Source: Burkholderia sp. OK233 (GTDB lineage: Bacteria > Pseudomonadota > Gammaproteobacteria > Burkholderiales > Burkholderiaceae). From it: DNA of 64,000 nucleotides. Of the stretch, positions 53,463 through 61,905 are shown piece after piece. The notes under the pieces were generated by a model, which was given only the letters and a program-made list of their open reading frames with translations, was not told where the DNA came from and did not search any database. The stretch spans positions 4,216,001 to 4,280,000 of the forward strand of contig NZ_OCSR01000002.1 of NCBI RefSeq assembly GCF_900230185.1, given 5' to 3'. Each line of letters begins with the position of its first letter. The first letter of the stretch is position 1. The translations under genes and the position numbers were made by a program.

Positions 53463-53533
53463 CCGTCTGTCACTTGGCGGAGCCGATCGCGCGCCTAACC
53501 TGACGCTATCTTTCACCCACCCAGAGCAGACTC

Positions 53534-54166
53534 ATGAAGATTGTCTCCGCTAATGCGATGCGCGCCTTCGTTGCCCCCGCGCTCGTCGCCGCCTCATTGT
53601 TCGCAGCAGGATCCGTCGCAGAAGCTCAGAGCGCCACGCCCACCGGCGTGCGTGGCACCGTGACCGCGCTCTCGGGCGACGTGCTCAAGGTTCACACGCG
53701 CGACGGCAAAGACGTCGACGTGAAGCTCGCCAAAGACACGCCGATTCGCGGCGTGACGATTGCCGACGTGAACGACATCAAGCCGGACAGCTATGTCGGT
53801 ACCGCCGCGATCCCGCAGCCCGACGGCACGTTGAAGGCGCTCGAGGTACACGTGTTCCCGGCCAGCATGCGTGGCTCCGGCGAAGGTCATCGCCCGTGGG
53901 ACCTCGGCTCGAACAGCACGATGACCAACGGCACGGTGGGCTCGCTCGTGGTCAGCAACGGCCGCACGATCACGGTCAAGTACAAGGACGGTGAAAAGAA
54001 AATCGTGATTCCGCAAGACGTGCCTATCGTCGCGCTCGAACCCGGTGACCGGGCGCTGCTGGTGCCGGGCGCGAAGGTCGTGCTGTTCGCCCATAAGGAA
54101 GCCGACGGCTCGATGGCGGCGAATTTCATCTCCGCGGGCGAGCACGGTGTAACGCCGCCGATGTAA
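53534..54166 (+). CDS. DUF5666-like periplasmic protein
   Basis: The 210-residue protein has a signal peptide (cleavage near AEAQS) and two repeated beta-rich units. The first is GVRGTVTALSGDVLKVHTRDGKDVDV (about 38-63) and the second NGTVGSLVVSNGRTITVKYKDGEKKI (about 132-157), the pattern of DUF5666-type OB-like domains. There are no Cys residues in the mature part. It is the first gene divergent from the two-component system and is probably the main target of the regulator. It may be a periplasmic partner or chaperone of the redox pair that follows. Confidence 0.78.
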   Translation: MKIVSANAMRAFVAPALVAASLFAAGSVAEAQSATPTGVRGTVTALSGDVLKVHTRDGKDVDVKLAKDTPIRGVTIADVNDIKPDSYVGTAAIPQPDGTLKALEVHVFPASMRGSGEGHRPWDLGSNSTMTNGTVGSLVVSNGRTITVKYKDGEKKIVIPQDVPIVALEPGDRALLVPGAKVVLFAHKEADGSMAANFISAGEHGVTPPM

Positions 54167-54261
54167 TACGGCGTTTCTTCAACCGTTCGCCTTTTTCAGT
54201 TGTTCGAACAGCCGCGTGCCTCAATGACGCGGCTTTCAGATTTTTCCTTGTTTCATCACCG

Positions 54262-54900
54262 ATGACCATGCCCGAACCGCAAACGCGCTTCATCGTTCAC
54301 CCACTCGTCGTACGAATCACGCACTGGATCAACGCATTTGCCATGGTCTGCATGGTGATGAGCGGCTGGGCGATCTATAACGCGTCGCCCTTCTTTCCGT
54401 TCAGGTTTCCGGTGTGGGCGACCGTCGGTGGCTGGCTGGGCGGCTCGATTGCATGGCACTTTGCGGCCATGTGGCTGCTGTGCGCGAACGGCCTGCTGTA
54501 TCTGGCGTATGGCGTCGGGCGCGGGCATTTTCGTCGCAAGCTATTGCCGGTCTATCCGCGCGATGTCGTACACGATGCCGCATTAGCGATGCGGTTCAAA
54601 CTGCCGCACGATACCGGTAAATATAACGCGGTGCAGCGCCCGCTCTATCTCTTCGTATTGTTCCTTGGCGTGCTGCTGGTCGCGTCCGGGCTCTCGATCT
54701 GGAAGCCGGTGCAATTCTCGTGGCTTACCGCACTATTCGGCGGTTTCGATTTCGCGCGTCGCGTGCATTTTGTCGCGATGGCGGGCGTGGTGGGCTTTGT
54801 CGTCGTGCATCTGGCGCTGGTGCTGCTGGTGCCGCGCACGTTGCTGCCGATGTTGACCGGCCGCGCCCGACTGTCCACACACGAAAGGAGCGAGGCATGA
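54262..54900 (+). CDS. Cytochrome b561/b6-type membrane subunit
   Basis: The 212-residue integral membrane protein has four to five membrane segments and several conserved His (HPLVVRITHWINAF; IAWHFAAMWLL; RRVHFVAM; VVHLALVLLVP), the ligands for two b hemes. It belongs to the cytochrome b561 superfamily, unlike MsrQ of E. coli. It should pass electrons from quinols to the molybdoenzyme coded next to it, whose start overlaps its stop by ATGA. Two in-frame ATGs two codons apart (54262, 54268) could start it; the ribosome site is weak. Confidence 0.88.
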   Translation: MTMPEPQTRFIVHPLVVRITHWINAFAMVCMVMSGWAIYNASPFFPFRFPVWATVGGWLGGSIAWHFAAMWLLCANGLLYLAYGVGRGHFRRKLLPVYPRDVVHDAALAMRFKLPHDTGKYNAVQRPLYLFVLFLGVLLVASGLSIWKPVQFSWLTALFGGFDFARRVHFVAMAGVVGFVVVHLALVLLVPRTLLPMLTGRARLSTHERSEA

Positions 54901-55670
54901 GCGAATCAGAACGCAAAGACTCGCGTAGCACGCGCATTGTCCTCGCCGACCACAAACCGCAAATCGAACGATTGCAACGGCGGTTGTTCCTGCGTTCGTC
55001 GCTTTCGATCGGTGCGCTGGCGATGCTCTCGGGCTGCAACATGCAGGACGGCGATTCGGTCGACAAGGTGTTGTGGGCCATGTCGCGCTGGAACGATCCC
55101 GTGCAGGAGTGGCTGTTCGATCGCAACAAGCTCGCGCCGACCTATTCGGCGAGTGAAATCACTGACCCGTTCCCCTTCAACGCGTTCTATCCGGAGTTCG
55201 ACGCGCCGGATATCGACGGTTCGACGTATCAACTGGAAGTGTCGGGTCTGGTGTCGGACAAACGAACGTGGAATCTCGATCAACTGCGCGCCTTGCCCCA
55301 GGCTTCACAGATTACGCGGCACATCTGCATCGAAGGATGGAGCGCGACCGGGCAGTGGCGAGGCGTGCCGTTTCGCACATTCCTCGAGCGCATCGGCGCC
55401 GATCTGAGCGCACGCTATGTCGGCTTCAAATGTGCGGACCGTTATTACTCGAGCCTCGACATGGCGACCGCCTTGCATCCGCAAACCCAACTCACGCTCG
55501 ATTTCCGCGACGCGCCGCTGCCGGCCAAATACGGCTACCCGCTGAAGCTGCGCGTACCGACCAAACTGGGCTTCAAGAATCCGAAGCACATCGCGGCAAT
55601 TTTCGTGACCAACACGAACCCTGGCGGCTATTGGGAAGACCAGGGATACAACTGGTTTAGCGGGCTATAA
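54897..55670 (+). CDS. Tat-exported molybdenum oxidoreductase (sulfite oxidase fold, MsrP/YedY-like)
   Basis: The 257-residue enzyme is the catalytic partner of the cytochrome b. Residues 28-47 carry a twin-arginine signal (RRLFLRSSL) that ends in a lipobox (LSGC, Cys47), so the mature protein should be lipid-anchored. The Mo-binding Cys is Cys144 in RHICIEGWSATGQWRG; SLDMATALHPQT and YGYPLKLRVPTKLGFKNPKH are typical of the single-cofactor sulfite-oxidase fold. It is shorter than E. coli MsrP (about 334 aa). GAAAGGAG lies upstream. The substrate may be methionine sulfoxide, as for MsrP, or another sulfoxide or anion. Confidence 0.88.
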   Translation: MSESERKDSRSTRIVLADHKPQIERLQRRLFLRSSLSIGALAMLSGCNMQDGDSVDKVLWAMSRWNDPVQEWLFDRNKLAPTYSASEITDPFPFNAFYPEFDAPDIDGSTYQLEVSGLVSDKRTWNLDQLRALPQASQITRHICIEGWSATGQWRGVPFRTFLERIGADLSARYVGFKCADRYYSSLDMATALHPQTQLTLDFRDAPLPAKYGYPLKLRVPTKLGFKNPKHIAAIFVTNTNPGGYWEDQGYNWFSGL

Positions 55671-55690
55671 CGCTTCCTGGGAACGCGCGC

Positions 55691-56707
55691 TTATACCGCG
55701 GTCACATAACGCGCGACTGGCTTGACCACGCGCGGCGGCGGCGGTGCATCGTACACGGTGCGCATGCGCTTGACTTCATCGACCGGGCTCAGGCCGAACA
55801 GACGCTTGAACTCGCGGCTGAATTGCGACGCGCTTTCGTAACCGACGCGTGCCGCGGCCGCACCTGCATTCAAACCATCGTGCGCCATCAGCAAACGCGC
55901 GTGATGCAAACGCGTGGTCTTCACGTATTGCATCGGCGAGGTCGCCGTCACGGCCTTGAATTGCGCATGAAAGACGGCGAGGCTCATGCCGGCTTCGGAG
56001 GCGAGCGTATCGACGTCGAGTTGCCCCTGATAGTCGGCGTGGATGCGCCTTAACGCCTTGGCGATGCGGCCGAAATGATTCTGATGCGTGAGCGCCGCGC
56101 GAATCGCATCGCCCTGCTCGCCCGTCAACACGCGATAACAGATTTCGCGGACCACGCCTGGCGCCAGAATCCGCGCATCGAGCGGTGAGGCCAATGCATC
56201 CATCAAACGCTGCACCGCATTGGACAGGGCCGGGTCGAGCGGCGTCGAATAAATGCCGAGCGGCTCGTTCTGCGTTGCGCCCTGCGTTTCGTTCAGCGCC
56301 ATCAGCAACTCGGCCACCATGGTCAGATCGACACGCACCGAGATCGCGAGGAACGGCTCTTCCGGACTCGCCTCGGTTTCGCATTCGAACGGCAGCGGCA
56401 CCGACAGCACGAGGTATTGTTGTGCGTCGTACTGGAACACCTGATCGCCGAGAAAACCGCGCTTGCGGCCCTGACAGACGATCACGATGCTCGGCTCGTA
56501 CATCACGGGCATACGCGGCATCGGACTATTGGCGCGCAACAGATTGACGCCTTCGAAACTCGAACGCGTCACGCCTGGTTTGGGCGCAAGCAAATCGAAC
56601 AAGTCGACCAGACGCTGCTGGGCAGCATCGGCCGGGCCGCGATCGGCGGGGCCGCCGGCGGCCGGATCATGAGTGGCCGAGACGGGTTCAACGGAACGGG
56701 TTGACAT
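55691..56707 (-). CDS. AraC-family regulator (AraC_N type)
   Basis: The 338-residue protein has an N-terminal AraC_N domain (PEPSIVIVCQGRKRGFLGDQVF pattern near 95-115, LVLSVPLPFECE after it) and a C-terminal double HTH with AGMSLAVFHAQFKAVTATSPMQYVK and VGYESASQFSREFKRLFGLSP. Members of this subgroup often control alcohol or aldehyde dehydrogenase genes, which fits the divergent zinc alcohol dehydrogenase. The start at 56707 is chosen because the residues before it are non-conserved; no ribosome site is clear. Its stop is 20 bp from the end of the convergent molybdoenzyme gene. Confidence 0.87.
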   Translation of the reverse strand: MSTRSVEPVSATHDPAAGGPADRGPADAAQQRLVDLFDLLAPKPGVTRSSFEGVNLLRANSPMPRMPVMYEPSIVIVCQGRKRGFLGDQVFQYDAQQYLVLSVPLPFECETEASPEEPFLAISVRVDLTMVAELLMALNETQGATQNEPLGIYSTPLDPALSNAVQRLMDALASPLDARILAPGVVREICYRVLTGEQGDAIRAALTHQNHFGRIAKALRRIHADYQGQLDVDTLASEAGMSLAVFHAQFKAVTATSPMQYVKTTRLHHARLLMAHDGLNAGAAAARVGYESASQFSREFKRLFGLSPVDEVKRMRTVYDAPPPPRVVKPVARYVTAV

Positions 56708-57027
56708 GACGGTATAGTGACGTGCAAGAGAATAATGCTTGAAATTTAGCACCAAACGACCTACTGCGCTCATCGCCAGGAGTTTTAGGCAAATCTTCAA
56801 GACATTCAGGTATTCCCCGGTTCGCTCCCGGCCCCTACTATGGGAACCCTGCCGGATCATCTATTTCCACGCTGCGCCGGGCTCGGTTACCCGTTCACCG
56901 TTTCGGTGAATACATCGACCACCGCCTGCGCCCTGATCCCGGTTCATGACAAGGTTTGGCCGCATCGGCGACGCGCGTCGCCCATCGCCGGCGCCTTGCG
57001 ACATCACCCTCTTTGCTGGAGTTACCC
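56708..57027. promoter_or_regulatory. Divergent control region of the AraC and alcohol dehydrogenase genes
   Basis: The 320 bp contain no supported gene. A binding site for the AraC protein is expected. No obvious repeat was found by eye. Confidence 0.4.
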
Positions 57028-58080
57028 ATGAGCACGACTTATGCCTATGCAGCGACCGACGCAACCGCGCCGCTCGCTCCGTTCGAAATTCAGCGCCGCG
57101 AACTGCGCGCCCATGACGTGCAGATGGAAGTCCTTTTTTGCGGTGTGTGCCATTCCGACTTGCATCAGGCACGCAACGAATGGAAGAACACAGTTTTTCC
57201 GGTGGTGCCGGGCCATGAAATTGTCGGTCGTGTGACGGCGGTTGGCCCGGACGTGACGAAGTACAAGGCAGGCGATCTGGTGGGCGTGGGCTGTCTGGTC
57301 GATTCGTGCCGTACGTGTGCAAGTTGCGAGGAAGGTCTCGAGCAGTATTGCGAAAACGGTTTTGTTGGCACGTACAACGGTGTGGACCGGGTTGACGGTC
57401 AGATCACTTACGGCGGTTATTCGACGCAGCTGGTGGTGGACGAGGCATTCACGCTGCGCGTGCCGGAGAATCTCGACCCGGCGGGTGTCGCGCCGTTGCT
57501 GTGCGCGGGTATCACGACGTATTCGCCGCTACGCACATGGGGTGCCGGTCCTGGCAAGAAGGTCGGGATTGTCGGCCTTGGCGGCCTGGGCCACATGGGC
57601 GTGAAGTTGGCCCGTGCGATGGGCGCGCATGTCGTGTTGTTCACGACGTCGCCGTCGAAGATTGAAGATGCAAAGCGGCTCGGTGCGCATGAGGTTGTCA
57701 TCTCGAAGAATGCTGAGGAGATGGGCGCGCACGCCAACAGTTTCGATTTCATTCTGAATACGGTGGCTGCGCAGCATGATTTGAATCCGTTTTTGAATCT
57801 GCTGAAGCGGGATGGGACGATGACGCTGGTTGGGGCGCCGGAGCATGATCATCCGTCGCCGCAGGTGTTCAATCTGATCTTTAAGCGCCGCAGGCTGGCT
57901 GGGTCGTTGATTGGTGGGATTGCTGAGACGCAGGAAATGCTTGATTTTTGCGGCGAGCATGGGATTACTTCGGATATTGAGGTGATCCCTATGCAGGGGA
58001 TTAATGAAGCCTTTGAACGGATGCTTAAGAGTGATGTTAAGTATCGGTTTGTTGTTGATCTGGATTCCTTACGGAAGTGA
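57028..58080 (+). CDS. Zinc-dependent NAD(P) alcohol dehydrogenase (YahK/CAD type)
   Basis: The 350-residue cytoplasmic enzyme is a medium-chain dehydrogenase. The catalytic zinc site is GVCHSDLHQ with Cys near 37 and His, PGHEIVGRV, and a structural zinc site CRTCASCEEGLEQYCEN. The nucleotide-binding motif is GLGGLGHMGVKLA (about 179-191). It matches the YahK/cinnamyl-alcohol group that reduces aldehydes with NADPH. GGAG precedes the ATG. The divergent AraC gene is the likely regulator. Confidence 0.9.
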   Translation: MSTTYAYAATDATAPLAPFEIQRRELRAHDVQMEVLFCGVCHSDLHQARNEWKNTVFPVVPGHEIVGRVTAVGPDVTKYKAGDLVGVGCLVDSCRTCASCEEGLEQYCENGFVGTYNGVDRVDGQITYGGYSTQLVVDEAFTLRVPENLDPAGVAPLLCAGITTYSPLRTWGAGPGKKVGIVGLGGLGHMGVKLARAMGAHVVLFTTSPSKIEDAKRLGAHEVVISKNAEEMGAHANSFDFILNTVAAQHDLNPFLNLLKRDGTMTLVGAPEHDHPSPQVFNLIFKRRRLAGSLIGGIAETQEMLDFCGEHGITSDIEVIPMQGINEAFERMLKSDVKYRFVVDLDSLRK

Positions 58081-58201
58081 TTTTGTTTTTGCCTTTGCGG
58101 CGCTTTTTGTCTGGGTTCTTAGGGTGTTGGCCTTTCCTTGTATTGTTAGTGGTCTATTAGCGTTGCCCCTGTACGGGGCAATGCTCTCAACTTAAGCCCC
58201 A
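58081..58201. repeat. Left inverted repeat arm of the IS4-family element
   Basis: The 73 bp at 58129-58201 are the reverse complement of 59522-59594 with two mismatches. Weaker similarity extends outwards on both sides to about 58081 and 59640. Each arm holds a small palindrome (ttgcccc-tgtac-ggggcaa). The arms are far longer than usual IS4-family terminal repeats. Confidence 0.75.
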
Positions 58202-59594
58202 AAGAGCTTGTAAACGAGGCATTGCCCCTGTAAACTTCATCGCATAGCTCACTGATAAGTCAACGATATGAACTCAAATACCAGCGTCCTCGCGGCTTCT
58301 GGCTGAGTTCTCCGATTTCCTGCTCGATCCGGCGCTCGCCGATCGCGTGCGTCGTTCTCCCACCGCCTTTACCCGCAATCGCACACTGACCTTGCCGCGC
58401 ATGGCCGCGCTGATGATGTCTGGCATGTGCGCCAGCGTGCAGACCGAACTTGACGCGCTATTCGGCGCACTGGGAAGCCGCGGCGGGCGCACCCGCGCTG
58501 TCAGCGCACAGGCCTTCAGCAAGGCGCGACGGGGGCTGTCTGCCGAACTGTTCGAGCTGGCCCGCGCCCGCCTGATTTCGCTGGCCCAACCCCATATCGA
58601 TTCGATGCGTTGGCACGGCCTGAGGCTGGTCGCCGCTGACGGCAGCCGCCTGCGCGTGGGCACGCGTCGCGGCCATGAACTGCGCGCTGATCACTACGCG
58701 TTTGCGCTGTTCCTGCCGGGCTCCGAACTGACCCTGCACGCCGCACTTCATCCCGCCGACGGCGGCGAGCGGCAGATGCTGTTCGAAGCCCTCGATGTAC
58801 TGCAGCCGCATACCGACCTGCTGCTGCTCGATCGCGGCTATATCGGCAACGCGATGGTGGCGGCGCTCGCACAGCGCGAGATCCCGTTCTGCATGCGCGT
58901 CGATGCGCGTAACTGGAAGTGCGTCCGCGCCTTTGCCCGCAGCGGTAAAGCCGAGCGTGTGGTGACACTGGAGGCGCCCAGCGAGCTGGATGCCCGCGAC
59001 TATGAACTGGCGCGTACACCGACGACCGTGCGCCTGATCCGCGACGTCACGCCGAGCGGTCGCGTGCGTGTGCTGATGACCTCGCTGCTCGAGGGCGAGC
59101 GTTATCCGGCTGCATCGTTCGGCGCGCTCTATCACCAGCGCTGGCGGGTCGAAGAAGCGTTCAAACGACTCAAGCACCGACTGCGGCTGGAAGCCGTCAC
59201 AGGCCTCGATTACCTGGCATTGCAGCAGGACTTCGGCGCAAAAATCCTCGCCGACAACCTGTGCACATTGCTCAGCGATCTCGATGCGCCGCACGACGAC
59301 AGACATGCCAGCCGTCCTAACCGGGTGTACGCACTGGGCGCACTCAAGCCCATCCTCGGCGCGTGCCTTCTGCGCATCCGGCGCTGTCTGGACGGCCTCG
59401 CCGGTGTGCTGGAAATGATTCACCAGACCCGATGCCGGATACAGCCCTCACGCTCCTATCCAAGGCCACCCAGAAAAGCCAAGCCCCACTTCCATCTCGC
59501 GTACAAACTCGCTTGATGCAGTGGGGCTTAAGTTGAGAGCATTGCCCCGCACAGGGGCAACGCTAATAGACCACTAACAAAACAAGGAAAGGCC
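58129..59594 (+). mobile_element. IS4-family insertion element within long inverted repeats
   Basis: The element comprises one transposase gene between two 73-bp inverted arms, 1466 bp in total. Whether the true IS ends are at the outer limits of the arms or within them cannot be decided from one copy. A target duplication was not identified. It lies between the alcohol dehydrogenase and a LysR gene. Confidence 0.75.
58272..59516 (+). CDS. IS4-family transposase (N-terminus possibly frameshifted)
   Basis: The reading frame codes for a DDE transposase: LRLVAADGSRLRVG with the first Asp, LLLLDRGYIGN with the second Asp, and YHQRWRVEEAFKRLKHRLRLE, the YREK-type signature with the catalytic Glu. 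The first standard start in this frame is GTG at 58347, but residues encoded upstream to 58272 (AEFSDFLLDPALADRVRRSP) are typical of the transposase N-terminus. The ATG at 58268 lies in another frame and stops after 12 codons. So the start codon was probably separated from the gene by a frameshift, unless a rare start is used. Confidence 0.8.
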   Translation, partial: TQIPASSRLLAEFSDFLLDPALADRVRRSPTAFTRNRTLTLPRMAALMMSGMCASVQTELDALFGALGSRGGRTRAVSAQAFSKARRGLSAELFELARARLISLAQPHIDSMRWHGLRLVAADGSRLRVGTRRGHELRADHYAFALFLPGSELTLHAALHPADGGERQMLFEALDVLQPHTDLLLLDRGYIGNAMVAALAQREIPFCMRVDARNWKCVRAFARSGKAERVVTLEAPSELDARDYELARTPTTVRLIRDVTPSGRVRVLMTSLLEGERYPAASFGALYHQRWRVEEAFKRLKHRLRLEAVTGLDYLALQQDFGAKILADNLCTLLSDLDAPHDDRHASRPNRVYALGALKPILGACLLRIRRCLDGLAGVLEMIHQTRCRIQPSRSYPRPPRKAKPHFHLAYKLA

Positions 59595-59640
59595 AAAGCC
59601 CCAAGAACACGGCCAATGCCGCCGCCAAAGGCAAAAACCA
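59522..59640. repeat. Right inverted repeat arm of the IS4-family element
   Basis: The arm begins 5 bp after the transposase stop codon and mirrors 58129-58201. It ends 30 bp before the LysR gene that follows, so the element now forms the promoter region of that gene. Confidence 0.75.
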
Positions 59641-59669
59641 ACCCTCTCTCACTAACTGGAGTTTGAATC

Positions 59670-60626
59670 GTGATTGACAGAATAACTGCAATGCGGACAT
59701 TCATCCGAATCGTGGACACCAACAGCTTCACCCGCGCAGCGGAGTCCCTCAACATCCCCCGCGCGACAGCGACAACCATCGTCCAGAATCTGGAAGCCCT
59801 GCTGGGCACCGCCCTCCTGACCCGCACGACGCGGCGCCTGAGCATCACCCCGGAAGGCGCAGCCTACTACGAACGCTGCGCGCAAATCCTCGCCGACATC
59901 GACGAAATGGAAGCGAGTCTCCGTCACGCAACCGATAACCTGACCGGCCGACTGCGCATAGAAATGCCCGGCGCGGTAGCGAGCACCATCGTCCTGCCGG
60001 CGCTGGAAGACTTCCATACCCGCTACCCGAATCTCGATCTCGCCATCGGCATCAGCAACCGCACGGTTGACCTGATCTCCGAAGCCATCGACTGCAGTAT
60101 CCAGCTAGGCGAATTGCCAGACTCGAATCTGATCGCGCGGCAATTGGGCACCCTCGAGCACGTAACATGCGCAAGCCCGGCTTATCTGACCCGACATGGC
60201 ACGCCCGTCGACCTCGACGATCTGCGCGGACACGTCGCCGTCAATTGCATGTCGCCGCATAACGGCCGCGAAGTCGACTTCGACTTCGAAGTGGACGGCG
60301 AAGCGCAAAACGTCAAGGTCAAAGGCTTCGTCAAAGTCAGTGACGAACAGGCTTATCTGACCTGCGGATTGCAAGGGCTGGGGCTGATCCAGCCCGCGCG
60401 AATCGCCGCACAGCCCTACCTCGATTCGGGACTATTGCGCGAAGTACTGCCGCAATGGAAACCCGTGCCGATGCCGGTCTCGGTCGCGTATGTGAAAAAC
60501 CGCCGGGTGTCTCCTCGCGTGAGGGCCTTCGTCGACTGGCTCGCAGAGTTGTTCGAGCAGACCGAACACGTCGATCAGGACCTGTCGCGAGTCCGTCAAC
60601 TGTTGCGCGGCCTGCATCCCGCTTGA
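59670..60626 (+). CDS. LysR-family transcriptional regulator
   Basis: The 318-residue protein has an N-terminal HTH (about 1-60, AMRTFIRIVDTNSFTRAAESL) and a LysR substrate domain of the CrgA/PA3398-like kind (about 90-295). The GTG at 59670 follows CTGGAG. It is downstream of the IS element, so its native promoter may be lost or replaced. The C-terminal end overlaps a compound hairpin. Effector unknown. Confidence 0.87.
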   Translation: MIDRITAMRTFIRIVDTNSFTRAAESLNIPRATATTIVQNLEALLGTALLTRTTRRLSITPEGAAYYERCAQILADIDEMEASLRHATDNLTGRLRIEMPGAVASTIVLPALEDFHTRYPNLDLAIGISNRTVDLISEAIDCSIQLGELPDSNLIARQLGTLEHVTCASPAYLTRHGTPVDLDDLRGHVAVNCMSPHNGREVDFDFEVDGEAQNVKVKGFVKVSDEQAYLTCGLQGLGLIQPARIAAQPYLDSGLLREVLPQWKPVPMPVSVAYVKNRRVSPRVRAFVDWLAELFEQTEHVDQDLSRVRQLLRGLHPA

Positions 60627-60643
60627 AGCGGGTTTCATGCAGG
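60611..60643. terminator. Compound stem-loop at the end of the LysR gene
   Basis: An outer stem cctgcat/atgcagg and an inner stem cccgctt/aagcggg overlap the LysR stop codon. It lies between convergent genes. No T-run follows directly. Confidence 0.45.
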
Positions 60644-60663
60644 CCCGCAACACCGCGGACGCG

Positions 60664-61809
60664 TTAGTTCGGTAGTGTCACCGGCACCGGACGTGTCAGC
60701 AGATCAACGTAGAAATTAAAAAAAACCGGATTGTCGAAGCGTTTGACCACCGTCATCTTCTGCAAACCCGCTGGCGGCGAACCGGTGTAACCGGTCGACC
60801 TGCCGTCATTGGCGCCGAAGCTCATATCCACATCCACCCATTCATCCACCGTCTGCGTCGCGAACGACGGATGCATTAGATACGCCAGCGTCAGCGTGTC
60901 CCAGATGTTCGTGGTGTAGTTCGGATTCGTTTCAAAACCGTTCTTACCGTCGAAACCATAGCCGTTCAAGGTCTTGAATAGTTGCGTGATGATGGTCTGT
61001 TTGTTCGGATCGTGCGCAACGCGGTCGTACAGCGTTTTGTCCATCTTGACAGTGTCCGTCACATCGAGCGGAATCACCACCTGTTTGATCGGCAGGCGCA
61101 ACACGGTCTTCACCGCTTCCGGATCGAACCACCAGTTGAATTCGGCTGTAGGCGTCGTGTTGCCAGGCACATCAATCGCGCCGCCCATGTAGATGATCTG
61201 TTTGATCAGCGGCACGATCTCGGGATGCTGACGCGTGGCGAGTGCGATGTTGGTCAGCGGGCCGATCGCCAAAATCGTCACCTCGCCAGGATATTGCTTC
61301 ACCGAATCGACGATGAAGTCCACCGCGCTCCTGCTCTGCACCTTCGTGTGCGTGGCGAAGCCGTCCGGCGGTGCAACGAGGTCGCTGTCCGATTTCGGCT
61401 CGGGCGTATTCCACGCGCCGAGATAGCCGTCGCCGCCCGGGAATTGTTTCTGCTCAGCCTGAATGGTGGCGAAATCATGCGATAACGCATAATTGGCGCC
61501 CGCATAGACGCCGATCTGATTTTCAACACCAAGACGCTCAACCGATTTCAATGCGTCCGATACGCCCTGCTTCAACCATTGATTGCCGGAGACCACCGTA
61601 ATACCCAATACTTTCAGTGAACCTTGCGCCTGCAATTGCGCAGCCATTACGCCGAGCTGGCCGTCGTCGCTCAGTGTGTTGTAGTCGCTGTCGATAATCA
61701 CCTTGGGTGGATTCGTCTGCGCATTGAGATCGTTTCCGCCACACGCCGAGAGCGCTGAGACGGCCACCACGCTTGCCACGCAGGTCAACGCCACGAAGAG
61801 TCCCTTCAC
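60664..61809 (-). CDS. Exported nucleoside hydrolase-like lipoprotein
   Basis: The 381-residue protein has a lipoprotein signal (ALTCVASVVAVSALSAC, lipobox LSAC) and belongs to the inosine/uridine-preferring nucleoside hydrolase family. The calcium-binding Asp cluster reads VIIDSDYNTLSDDG, with two residues more than the usual DTDPGxDDA. The nucleoside pocket motifs include ILAIGPLTNIALA, NTTPTAEFNWWFDPEA and VIPLDVTD. The GTG at 61809 follows AAGGAG; in-frame ATGs at 61860 and 61857 lie outside the signal-peptide pattern. Placed in the periplasm, it could salvage nucleosides from outside, or have another ribosyl substrate. Confidence 0.85.
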   Translation of the reverse strand: MKGLFVALTCVASVVAVSALSACGGNDLNAQTNPPKVIIDSDYNTLSDDGQLGVMAAQLQAQGSLKVLGITVVSGNQWLKQGVSDALKSVERLGVENQIGVYAGANYALSHDFATIQAEQKQFPGGDGYLGAWNTPEPKSDSDLVAPPDGFATHTKVQSRSAVDFIVDSVKQYPGEVTILAIGPLTNIALATRQHPEIVPLIKQIIYMGGAIDVPGNTTPTAEFNWWFDPEAVKTVLRLPIKQVVIPLDVTDTVKMDKTLYDRVAHDPNKQTIITQLFKTLNGYGFDGKNGFETNPNYTTNIWDTLTLAYLMHPSFATQTVDEWVDVDMSFGANDGRSTGYTGSPPAGLQKMTVVKRFDNPVFFNFYVDLLTRPVPVTLPN

Positions 61810-61905
61810 CGATGTCTCCTTTTTATGCAGCCATACTGCTCGAATAAGGAGGCTCATCATAAGCGTAAACCTAAAGAAATAAAATCGTCAGATTCAATGC
61901 GCAAT

